Below are positions 44,760 to 52,279 of a stretch of 64,000 bases of DNA, one piece after another; within the stretch, counting starts at the first letter, position 1, and each line of letters starts with the position of its first letter. Below the pieces are notes generated by a model. The model was not told the origin of the DNA. It searched no databases and worked only from the letters and a program-made list of their open reading frames with translations. The position numbers and the translations under genes were made by a program. The DNA comes from Lysinibacillus fusiformis (lineage in GTDB: Bacteria > Bacillota > Bacilli > Bacillales_A > Planococcaceae). The stretch is from positions 1,302,001 through 1,366,000 of the forward strand of contig NZ_CP041696.1 of NCBI RefSeq assembly GCF_007362955.1, written 5' to 3'.

Positions 44760-44815
44760 TTATGAAAACTCCTACCACACAACTACTTCACAATGTGTTG
44801 AGTATTGAGGATGTG
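44760..44815 (-). pseudogene. rlmD 3'-end relic d (most decayed)
   Basis: Codons read ...H-C-E-V-V-V-W-stop-E-F-S-stop. A TAA lies at the same position as in the other copies, with an earlier TAG within. It shares ACTC..CACATTGTGAAG and GTGTGGTAGGAGTT with relic b at base level. Confidence 0.65.
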
Positions 44816-44879
44816 AAATAAAGCTGAAATAGACTCATCTTATATAAAATAAATCTATGCTAGTTTTATCTATTAAAGT

Positions 44880-45392
44880 TTAATCATTTGATAATGCAAA
44901 TTTTATATGAGCTAAGTGATGCTCTTCGTGCCAAGCTAATTTTGCAACTTTTGTTGAAACTGTTGTTTTACCGTTTGTTTGGTGAGTAAAAGCTCGATTT
45001 AATTGCTCTTCAGTTAAACTTTGTCCTAAAGATACGATACGCTCATTTATGCCTTCTAACATTTTAATAGAACTTTCTATAGGAAGCTCTGTATCCGGTT
45101 GAACAGCCCATTTTTCTTCTTCAAAAGCTGGAACTGTTGGATTGTCATCTGTTAAAGCCAGCTTCAAACGTTGATACATATTCAACTGAGAATCTGCAAT
45201 GTGATGTACAAGTTGACGAACTGTCCATGCACCTTCACGATAAGTTTTGCTTAATTCCTCATCACTTAAAGAATCAACAGTTTCTCTTAGTCGAATTGTG
45301 TATGTTTCGATTTGCTTTAACCATTCTTGAACATTTTCAAATGTTACTTTTTCAGGAACTTGTAATTTTCCAATTGGGTATCTTACATCCAT
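44880..45392 (-). CDS. DinB/YfiT-family putative metal-dependent hydrolase
   Basis: The 170-residue four-helix protein has the three-histidine metal site of the YfiT/DinB_2 group: His in R-Q-L-V-H-H-I-A-D-S near residue 65 and the pair in W-H-E-E-H-H-L-A-H-I at the C-terminus. It begins V-R-Y-P-I-G-K-L, typical for YfiT. Some members transfer bacillithiol or other thiols, but the reaction here is unknown. ATG 45392 follows AAAAGGGG. It lies alone between rlmD and relic d. Confidence 0.88.
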   Translation of the reverse strand: MDVRYPIGKLQVPEKVTFENVQEWLKQIETYTIRLRETVDSLSDEELSKTYREGAWTVRQLVHHIADSQLNMYQRLKLALTDDNPTVPAFEEEKWAVQPDTELPIESSIKMLEGINERIVSLGQSLTEEQLNRAFTHQTNGKTTVSTKVAKLAWHEEHHLAHIKFALSND

Positions 45393-45623
45393 TTTCAAAC
45401 CCCTTTTCCCTATGCTTTATTTACCATTTTTAGGTATTAACACTTAATATAGCAATCGGCTCAGTTGTTGTAAACTTTCAACATAAAAACTACAAATGTT
45501 GAATTAGTTTTTACTGGTTTTGTAATATTTACTCCAAATTTATTCACATATAAAGACAGGATTTTTATTGGGGACCTTTCCTTTAATGAAATTTGAACTT
45601 GTAATTATTTACAAATTTCAACT

Positions 45624-45659
45624 AAAAAGAGTGAATCCCTTTATTTGGAATTCACTCTT
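45624..45659 (-). terminator. rlmD terminator
   Basis: AAGAGTGAAT.CC pairs with GG.ATTCACTCTT, followed by TTTTTAG on the minus strand. Confidence 0.88.
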
Positions 45660-45667
45660 ATTTATTT

Positions 45668-47032
45668 CTACACTAAATCCAACCAAGCTACCGCCTCACA
45701 ATGTGTGGAGTGTGAGAACATATCAACTGGCTGAATTTCCTGTGTTTTATAGCCCCCGTCTTCTAAAATGCGTAGGTCACGTGCTAATGTACCTGGATTA
45801 CATGATACATAAACAACTCGTTTTGGACGTTGCTCTAAAATTGTATTGAGCAGGGCTTCATCGCATCCTTTACGTGGCGGATCCACAACAAGCACATCTG
45901 CTTCCTTGCCTTCCTTATACCAACGTGGGATGACTTCCTCTGCCGGACCAGCCTCGAAATAAGTATTGGTAAAGCCATTAAGTGCTGCGTTGCGCTTTGC
46001 ATCCTCTATTGCTTGTGGAACTATTTCGACCCCCATCACAGCCTTCGCTTTTTGTGCAAGGAACAGTGAAATCGTGCCAATACCACAGTATGCATCAATG
46101 ACACGCTCATCCCCTTGTAAATCTGCATAGTCGAGTGCCTGTTTGTACAGCACTTCTGTTTGCTGCGGATTTACTTGATAGAAGGAACGTGCTGATATTT
46201 CAAAACGGACATCTCCGATTGTATCAATAATGACGTCCTTGCCCCAAAGATTTATGGTTTCATCACCAAAAATAACATTTGTTTTGTCACTGTTAATGTT
46301 CTGCATAATCGATGTAACATTGGGCACAAGTTTTTGTATAATCGCCACAGCTGCTTCTTTTTGAATGAATTTTTTCTTTTTCGTCACTAGGACGACCATG
46401 ACCTCACCAGTTGCTCGTGCTTTGCGAATGACTACATGACGTAACATGCCTTCATGAGTTTGCTCATTATACGGTCGAATGCCGCTCACTGCTAGTTCCT
46501 TCTTCAAACCAGCAAGAATGGCGTCCGCTTCGCCAGTTTGGATTAAACAACGGTCCATATCAACAATTGTATGAGATTTCGTTTTATAGAAACCTGCAAT
46601 TGCTTGTCCTGCTTCATTTATCGAGAAAGGAATTTGCGCTTTGTTACGATAATGCCAAGGTTCTTCCATACCTTTTACAGCTAATACAGGCGCATCAATT
46701 TTTCCAATGCGCTGCATCACATTACGCACCATATTTTCTTTCCACTTAAGTTGCCCCTCATAAGATAAATGCTGTAATTGACAGCCACCACATTGGACGA
46801 AATATTCACAAGGTGCATCAATACGGTCCGGTGAGGGCTTTATGATTTCTATGACTTTGGCAAAGCCATAGTTTTTTAAAGTTTTTAAAACATGCACATC
46901 TGTGGTTTCGTTAGGTAATGCGCCTTGGATAAATAACGGATAACCATCGACTTTTGCTACGCCATTTCCGTCATGCGTTAAATCTTCTATATAAACAGTG
47001 AGTCGATCATTCTTTTTTACGGGTGCTGACAT
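45668..47032 (-). CDS. rlmD: 23S rRNA (uracil-5-)-methyltransferase, RlmD/RlmCD type
   Basis: The protein (454 aa) has an N-terminal TRAM domain (residues 8-60) and iron-sulfur cysteines C-E-Y-F-V-Q-C-G-G-C near residue 78, with another downstream. The SAM site I-D-A-Y-C-G-I-G-T-I-S lies near 315, and the catalytic region V-D-P-P-R-K-G-C then Y-V-S-C-N-P near the end. It methylates U in 23S rRNA; a Bacillus homologue handles both U747 and U1939. ATG 47032 follows GGAGGATG. Its last codons, S-H-S-T-H-C-E-A-V-A-W-L-D-L-V, are repeated four times downstream. Confidence 0.93.
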   Translation of the reverse strand: MSAPVKKNDRLTVYIEDLTHDGNGVAKVDGYPLFIQGALPNETTDVHVLKTLKNYGFAKVIEIIKPSPDRIDAPCEYFVQCGGCQLQHLSYEGQLKWKENMVRNVMQRIGKIDAPVLAVKGMEEPWHYRNKAQIPFSINEAGQAIAGFYKTKSHTIVDMDRCLIQTGEADAILAGLKKELAVSGIRPYNEQTHEGMLRHVVIRKARATGEVMVVLVTKKKKFIQKEAAVAIIQKLVPNVTSIMQNINSDKTNVIFGDETINLWGKDVIIDTIGDVRFEISARSFYQVNPQQTEVLYKQALDYADLQGDERVIDAYCGIGTISLFLAQKAKAVMGVEIVPQAIEDAKRNAALNGFTNTYFEAGPAEEVIPRWYKEGKEADVLVVDPPRKGCDEALLNTILEQRPKRVVYVSCNPGTLARDLRILEDGGYKTQEIQPVDMFSHSTHCEAVAWLDLV

Positions 47033-47226
47033 TCGAACATCCTCCATTTCAATCTCTTTATTGTAGCATGCAGAGGCAGATGAAAAAAGAACAAGGGTTG
47101 AATTTTTCAGGTATGCTAGAAAGTAAAAGTTTCCTGAGCGATGCGAAACGCTATTAACGGCTGACCTGAGCGTTTATCACCTTCACCCGAACTGTGACAA
47201 GCAATCTCATTCACATAACTAGAGCT

Positions 47227-47254
47227 AAAAAAGAGCCGCTATTCGCGACTCTTT
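47227..47254 (-). terminator. Terminator of the cyd operon
   Basis: AAAGAG.CGC pairs with GCG.CTCTTT, followed by TTTTAGC on the minus strand. It includes the end of cydS. Confidence 0.8.
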
Positions 47255-47361
47255 CTTTCGTTTTTCGTTGCATGGTAATCTCTCGGTGCCCACCAGAAGG
47301 CAATAGCAATACCGATAATAACGACTATAAATGGCGCATAAAAAATGATAAAACTATCCAT
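47239..47361 (-). CDS. cydS: CydS, small subunit of cytochrome bd oxidase
   Basis: The frame gives 40 residues: M-D-S-F-I-I-F-Y-A-P-F-I-V-V-I-I-G-I-A-I-A-F-W-W-A-P-R-D and a charged tail. One membrane helix starting with F-x-x-F/M-Y-A-P is the pattern of CydS, the third subunit found in the Geobacillus bd oxidase structure. AGGAGG lies upstream, with GTG 47364 and ATG 47361 both in frame. It starts 16 bases after cydB. Confidence 0.88.
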   Translation of the reverse strand: MDSFIIFYAPFIVVIIGIAIAFWWAPRDYHATKNERKSRE

Positions 47362-47377
47362 CACTACAACCTACCTC

Positions 47378-48403
47378 CTATGCGTGATTATCTTCTTTCC
47401 CTGTTACATAATTTTTGTTGAACAAGAAAAGTTTCAATAATAAATATAAAGATGGAATGAGCAGACATAAGCCTAAAATAAATGCGATGATTAAGGCAAT
47501 CGCCATTTGTGTACTCGTAAAGCCATCGTAAATTGTTAAATATGGATATAGTAAATAAGGATATTGAGCGATGCCGTACGCAAAGAAGGCAACTGCAAAT
47601 TGTGCAATTAAAAGCCCTACAGCAAGCCCGTAATTTTTGCGCATCCATAATAGTAACACCGTAATGATAAATAATACTGCTGAAATGGCAAACATCCACC
47701 ATAAGTTCACCATATGGCTATAACTTTCAGGATTGATGGATTTCATTTCATACATAATGCCGAGTGCACTAATCATCAAAGGAAGTGCCCAAATAAGAGC
47801 ATATTTGCGCATTAAACTTGTTGCATCTTTATCATTTGCTTTATGTGCGTACCACGTTAAAAACACGGCTGATATATACAATACCGCAGCAATGCTCAGG
47901 ACAACAATGCTCCAAGCAAATGTACTTGTATACAATGTAAAATAATCCAGCACGGGTTGCTCATTAACAATATCCACATAGCCACCGCCTGCAATTGCAA
48001 ATACGACAGAGAGCGAGGCGGGAATGAGTAAACCAGCTATACCATACGTTAACGTATAACCGATATGTCCACGTGAACCATATGCCTCAAACGCATAGTA
48101 GGAGCCTCGAATCGCCAACAAAACTAACGAAATACTAACCGGTATAAGTAAAATTGTCCCGTAATAGAAGGCTGTTTGCGGGAAAAACCCCACGATCCCC
48201 ACAAAGAAGAATACTAAAAAGACGTTTGTTACTTCCCACACAGGCGATAAATATCGTTTAATAATATTCGTTAAAATATGATTTTTGCCGACCAATAAAC
48301 TATAAGCATTAAAGAAACCTGCGCCAAAGTCTATTGATGCTACAATCACATAGCCAAATAAGAAGATCCACAATACTGAAATACCTAGAATCTCTAATGT
48401 CAT
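47378..48403 (-). CDS. cydB: Cytochrome bd ubiquinol/menaquinol oxidase subunit II
   Basis: The 341-residue protein has about eight to nine membrane helices and starts with the family stretch L-W-I-F-L-F-G-Y-V-I-V-A-S-I-D-F-G-A-G, whose Asp is conserved. R-Y-L-S-P-V-W-E-V-T-N-V-F follows near residue 50. It packs against CydA and supports oxygen reduction. Its ATG overlaps the cydA stop by four bases. Confidence 0.94.
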   Translation of the reverse strand: MTLEILGISVLWIFLFGYVIVASIDFGAGFFNAYSLLVGKNHILTNIIKRYLSPVWEVTNVFLVFFFVGIVGFFPQTAFYYGTILLIPVSISLVLLAIRGSYYAFEAYGSRGHIGYTLTYGIAGLLIPASLSVVFAIAGGGYVDIVNEQPVLDYFTLYTSTFAWSIVVLSIAAVLYISAVFLTWYAHKANDKDATSLMRKYALIWALPLMISALGIMYEMKSINPESYSHMVNLWWMFAISAVLFIITVLLLWMRKNYGLAVGLLIAQFAVAFFAYGIAQYPYLLYPYLTIYDGFTSTQMAIALIIAFILGLCLLIPSLYLLLKLFLFNKNYVTGKEDNHA

Positions 48404-49746
48404 AGGATATCACCGCCTTTTTCAGAATGGCGATCTTCAATTTCACGTTCGATTGGGTTCTTTTTAAACATACGAATTAATACAACGATACTGCCGATTC
48501 CTAATACTGCATAAACACCCGAAAATAGTAGCATCATTAAATCCACATGATCGCTTGTTGTAGCGCCTTCTGGTGTACGCATTAATCCATATAAAATCCA
48601 TGGTTGACGCCCGACCTCAGCAAGCCACCAACCCGCTTCAATCGCAATAATTGACAGTGGACCACCTGCAACAATAATCCAGCGATACCAGCTCGCATGA
48701 ATAAATTTCCAACCTCTCGCTTTCCCTAACACATAAAGTAGTGATACTAATACCATAAACATGCCAATAAAGACCATGATATTAAATAAATAGTGAATAT
48801 AGAGTGGAGGACGATCCTCTTCGGCAAATTGATCTAAACCGATTACTTCTGCCATAGGATTATTATGCGCTAAAATACTTAATGCATAAGGTATTTTAAT
48901 GGCATATTTCACTTCTCCATCTTGCATTATTCCTAGTAAAATAAGTGATGCTTTATCTTCTGTTTCAAAATGCCACTCTGCTGCCGCTAATTTTTCTGGT
49001 TGATATTCTGCTAAATACTTTCCTGAGAAGTCACCAATAATTGCTGCTGCTATTGAGAAAACTAAACCAACCTTCATAAGTAATAGCAATGCTTTTTTAT
49101 GATATACATGATCCGAACCTTTTAACATACGATAACCTGCAATGGCCGCTAATACAAATGCTGCTGTCATATATGCAGTAACCAGTACATGGGCTACCTT
49201 TGTTGGCATCGCTGGGTTAAACATCGCTATAAAGGGTTGAATATTAACAAGTTGCCCATCAACAATGTCAAAACCTTGTGGTGCATTCATAAACGCATTT
49301 ACAATTGTTATAAATACTGCTGACATGGAAGCACCAACCGCAACTGGAATCAATAAGAGCATATGCTTTTTCTGACTGTCAAAGCGATCCCAAGTGTATA
49401 AGTATATGCCTAAGAAGATAGCTTCAAAGAAAAATGCAAACGTTTCCAAAAAAAGTGGTAAAGCAATTGTTTGACCTGCGAGTTGCATAAAATTCGGCCA
49501 AAGTAATGATAATTGCAAGCCGATCGCAGTTCCTGTTACAACGCCAACCGCAACAGTAATAACGAAGCCACGCGCCCAGCGTCTCGCTAATAAGATGTAG
49601 TGCTCATCATTCTTTTTATACCCAGTCCATTGTGCAATCATAATCATCAGCGGTACACCCACGCCTATCGTTGCATAAATAATATGGAAAGATAAGGTCA
49701 GTTCCGTTAATGCTCTACTCCAAAAGACTGCTGATTCATTCACCAT
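48400..49746 (-). CDS. cydA: Cytochrome bd oxidase subunit I (short Q-loop)
   Basis: CydA (448 aa) binds haems b558, b595 and d and oxidizes quinol at a high-affinity, oxygen-scavenging terminal oxidase. Visible marks: L-S-F-H-I-I-Y-A-T-I-G (haem His near residue 20), G-T-A-I-G-L-Q-L-S-L-L-W-P, V-A-H-V-L-V-T-A-Y (b558 His near 186), G-K-Y-L-A-E-Y-Q-P-E-K-L-A-A-A-E-W (Q-loop) and G-W-W-L-A-E-V-G-R-Q-P-W. The Q-loop is short, as in Firmicutes. AGGAGGGC precedes the ATG. It is translated 12 bases after a small membrane-peptide gene. Confidence 0.95.
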   Translation of the reverse strand: MVNESAVFWSRALTELTLSFHIIYATIGVGVPLMIMIAQWTGYKKNDEHYILLARRWARGFVITVAVGVVTGTAIGLQLSLLWPNFMQLAGQTIALPLFLETFAFFFEAIFLGIYLYTWDRFDSQKKHMLLLIPVAVGASMSAVFITIVNAFMNAPQGFDIVDGQLVNIQPFIAMFNPAMPTKVAHVLVTAYMTAAFVLAAIAGYRMLKGSDHVYHKKALLLLMKVGLVFSIAAAIIGDFSGKYLAEYQPEKLAAAEWHFETEDKASLILLGIMQDGEVKYAIKIPYALSILAHNNPMAEVIGLDQFAEEDRPPLYIHYLFNIMVFIGMFMVLVSLLYVLGKARGWKFIHASWYRWIIVAGGPLSIIAIEAGWWLAEVGRQPWILYGLMRTPEGATTSDHVDLMMLLFSGVYAVLGIGSIVVLIRMFKKNPIEREIEDRHSEKGGDIL

Positions 49747-49758
49747 TTCTTTGCCCTC

Positions 49759-49875
49759 CTAACTTCCAAATACTTTGCCAAGTATGGAAAGTAGCATGAT
49801 AATTGCAACGCCAAAACTTAACCATATAAGCTTTTTTTCTTGTGACTTATACAAAGGCAACACTTCCTTTCCCAT
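49759..49875 (-). CDS. Small membrane peptide gene preceding cydA
   Basis: The frame starts at ATG 49875 (38 aa) or TTG 49854 (31 aa). The TTG has AAAGGAA at better spacing. The product ends S-Q-E-K-K-L-I-W-L-S-F-G-V-A-I-I-M-L-L-S-I-L-G-K-V-F-G-S: a charged start and one membrane helix. Its stop is 12 bases from cydA and its end holds the cydA ribosome site, so the two are probably coupled. It differs from CydS and CydX in sequence. It may be an assembly factor or a leader peptide. Confidence 0.55.
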   Translation of the reverse strand: MGKEVLPLYKSQEKKLIWLSFGVAIIMLLSILGKVFGS

Positions 49876-49900
49876 ACGCCCATTTTCCACTATTGCAACG

Positions 49901-49948
49901 AAAAAAACCTTTATAATGGACCGAAATTTCAGCCTATTATAAAGGTTT
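49901..49948 (-). terminator. Leader terminator hairpin upstream of the cyd operon
   Basis: AAACCTTTATAAT and ATTATAAAGGTTT form a perfect 13-bp stem around a 17-base loop, followed on the minus strand by seven T residues in all. It lies 26 bases before the small peptide gene. It either attenuates the cyd transcript or blocks read-through from dagK. Confidence 0.7.
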
Positions 49949-50189
49949 CAAATTTTGTTCAAGTAATATACGCACATTCGCCAAACATTTTTCTTATTTC
50001 GTTCACAATCCCCATTTATAGGAAATAAATGATGCCTTGCTAAACCTTTACCTGTCGTTCAGCACTCTGCACAGATAAACAATGAACCGGATATTGCATC
50101 GAGACTCACTAGCTGTCCCAAAAGTAAAAACAATTTCCTTAGAGGTATTCTATTATGCTATTTTTTGATATAAAGGTAAAAATCTGCGT

Positions 50190-50415
50190 AGACTCCTGCG
50201 AATCATATTTGCGACGAAAGCATGAGTGAAACGTAGCGATAGGAGCAGGAAAAGCAAGCGCATGAGACCCAACAGGGAGCGACAAGTGGAACGAAGACTA
50301 AAGTCATCACGTCCTGTAACAACGCTTTCGTGACCAACTCCTGTTGCTGTCGCTTCGCTTTCGCACATAATACATCTGTTGCCCTGATGCTGCTGCCTTA
50401 CCCGCCGAAAGCGAA
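50190..50415. repeat. Intergenic repeat region (family A) between cyd and dagK
   Basis: The block contains GACTAAAGTCATCACGTCCTGTAACAACGCTTTCGTGACCAAC, a near copy of 22755-22800. It also has dyads of GCGAAAGCG type (TTGCGACGAAAGCATGAG / CTTTCGCACATAATAC). A 97-codon frame through it is not credible. 49949-50189 and 50416-50486 show no gene. Confidence 0.55.
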
Positions 50416-50486
50416 GCGTATTTTTACCATATAGGAAGGCAGACATTATTGTTTGAAGGACTTTTTACGCAGCCCCACTGATTTTA

Positions 50487-51401
50487 TTAAATGCGGTCTT
50501 CCTCGCGAATATCTTCTATCGGTACAAATATTTCAATATGGCGCTTTAAATTTTCAAACGTCGCAGGCGCATCTCCACCATATTCGCCGTCTAGGTTTAA
50601 ATGGACTTCATTTTCTGTAGTCACCTTCACGACACTTGCTTTTTTATAAATAACCCGATCATCATTTAAATGTTCGCCTCTTAACGCCATTGCAGCAAGC
50701 TGAATAAATTCAGGTAAGCTCACCTTTTTCAATACAATTAATGTGAAATATCCATCATTAATGCTTGCATCAGGTGCTAATTTTTCAAAGCCACCTACTG
50801 AATTTGTTAAGCCGCATAAAAACATCATTGCATCTCCATCAAATACCTCACCATCATATTCGATACGCATATGTGATGCTTTAATAGATGGAATCATTTC
50901 AACTGCTTTTACATAATAAGCTAGTTGCCCTAGCATAGTTTTCATTTTGCTTGGTACTTCATAGGTTAGCTCTGTAATGCGGCCACCAGCAGCAATATTG
51001 ATGAAATAGCGTTCTCCATTTAATAATCCAACATCCACCGGTAACGTATCGCCTTTAATAATGATTTCAACGGCTTCATCTATATTTCTTGGAATGTGCA
51101 CGGCACGCGCAAAATCATTGGTTGTGCCCATTGGAATGAGACCCACTTTTGGGCGTTTTTCAAATGAACTCACACCCGAAACAACTTCATTTAGCGTACC
51201 ATCTCCACCAACTGCTATAATAATATCAAAGCCGCGTTCTACTGCATTTTTTGCTGCATGTGTTGCATCACCTTCGCACGTTGTTGCGTGACATGATGTT
51301 TCATAGCCAGCTACCTCAAGTTTTTCTAATACTTCTGGTAGATGCTTTTTAAATGCTTCACGTCCAGATGTGGGATTATAAATGATTCTTGCTCGTTTCA
51401 T
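50487..51401 (-). CDS. dagK: Diacylglycerol kinase, soluble (DagK)
   Basis: The protein (304 aa) has the diacylglycerol kinase catalytic domain: Y-N-P-T-S-G-R near residue 8, V-G-G-D-G-T-L-N-E-V-V near 65, and G-L-I-P-M-G-T-T-N-D-F-A-R-A. The C-terminal lobe has H-L-N-L-D-G-E-Y. It re-phosphorylates diacylglycerol released during lipoteichoic acid synthesis. ATG 51401 follows AGGAAGG; the frame to 51440 adds no homology. Confidence 0.93.
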   Translation of the reverse strand: MKRARIIYNPTSGREAFKKHLPEVLEKLEVAGYETSCHATTCEGDATHAAKNAVERGFDIIIAVGGDGTLNEVVSGVSSFEKRPKVGLIPMGTTNDFARAVHIPRNIDEAVEIIIKGDTLPVDVGLLNGERYFINIAAGGRITELTYEVPSKMKTMLGQLAYYVKAVEMIPSIKASHMRIEYDGEVFDGDAMMFLCGLTNSVGGFEKLAPDASINDGYFTLIVLKKVSLPEFIQLAAMALRGEHLNDDRVIYKKASVVKVTTENEVHLNLDGEYGGDAPATFENLKRHIEIFVPIEDIREEDRI

Positions 51402-51549
51402 AACATACCTTCCTGCTTCATTAGATTCTATTTCTTTCAACGAATTATTTGTTGAAATGTTGCATTGCTTCTTCTAGAAATAAAGGCTGTTTAAATACCT
51501 ACCACCACTCCTAGTTGAAGCTATCGTAAGCCCCGATACTTGCTACTCT

Positions 51550-52110
51550 TTATTGCAATGCTGCTGTAACCTGTTTCTTGAAATCTTCGTAAACAAATGA
51601 CCAAAACGCCTTGTTCGTAATATTTTCTTCACGAATTTCTGCATATAGCGCTTTTTGAGCTTCTTCAAATATAGGGTCTTCTTTGTCAGGTAGGCTCGCG
51701 CGTTTATTGACAACGTTGTCCTGCAATTCTGGTGCGCGTGGACCCCATTTGCTAATAACTTGGCCAGCATCGTTTAATAATACATACATTGGAATAGCAC
51801 GTCCACCATTTGTTAAATAACGGTCGATTAAATCTGTATCGGCATCACGTAATACCGCACGCATGTCTAATCCTGCTGCCTCAGCTACACGGCGAATAAT
51901 TGGATTATTTAACATGGCGTCACCGCACCAATCCTCTGTGATTGTTAAAATCTTTGGTTGCTTATCCTTCAGTAGTTCGATAAATCCATCATTAGTTGGC
52001 ACCTCAAAATCATCATAAATGCGAAAGCTATCCTCTTTTAGCGTCTCCATATTGTCCATATATTGTTGAATTGTTAATGCTTCATTGAAATATTGTTGTT
52101 CAGTTTTCAT
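51550..52110 (-). CDS. Thioredoxin-fold protein with a single active-site cysteine
   Basis: The 186-residue protein is of the thioredoxin_9 type: I-L-T-I-T-E-D-W-C-G-D-A-M-L-N-N-P-I near residue 55, then a cis-Pro loop A-I-P-M-Y-V-L-L. The usual C-x-x-C is reduced to C-G-D-A, so disulfide exchange by the classical dithiol route is not possible; a monothiol or bacillithiol role is conceivable. It is cytosolic. AGGGGGAA lies before the ATG. A gatB terminator separates it from the gat operon. Confidence 0.85.
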   Translation of the reverse strand: MKTEQQYFNEALTIQQYMDNMETLKEDSFRIYDDFEVPTNDGFIELLKDKQPKILTITEDWCGDAMLNNPIIRRVAEAAGLDMRAVLRDADTDLIDRYLTNGGRAIPMYVLLNDAGQVISKWGPRAPELQDNVVNKRASLPDKEDPIFEEAQKALYAEIREENITNKAFWSFVYEDFKKQVTAALQ

Positions 52111-52230
52111 AATTTATAACTTCCCCCTAATAATTGTAATGTTAATCTATTCTATATTTTGCTATGAATACTCTTTTTAGACAACTATTTAGTGCTACAT
52201 TTATTAGTATGTACATTTTTTTCATATAAA

Positions 52231-52262
52231 AAGCCAAGAAAGCTATTATACTCTCTTGGCTC
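52231..52262 (-). terminator. gatCAB operon terminator
   Basis: GCCAAGA.AG pairs with CT.TCTTGGC, followed by TTTTTATATG on the minus strand. Confidence 0.85.
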
Positions 52263-52279
52263 CGTGCAACAATTAACAA

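Noticed and set aside
39000..46000. Prophage or integrative element with integrase
   Set aside because: No integrase, resolvase, phage structural or conjugation gene could be found in this block; only attachment-site-like relics remain.
49990..50030. A Rex (NADH-sensing) operator before the cyd operon
   Set aside because: Only one half-site-like TTGTGAA is present on the minus strand; the palindrome TTGTGAANNNNTTCACAA is not found.
50153..50446. A 97-codon Arg/Leu-rich frame between cyd and dagK
   Set aside because: It is translation of a family A repeat.
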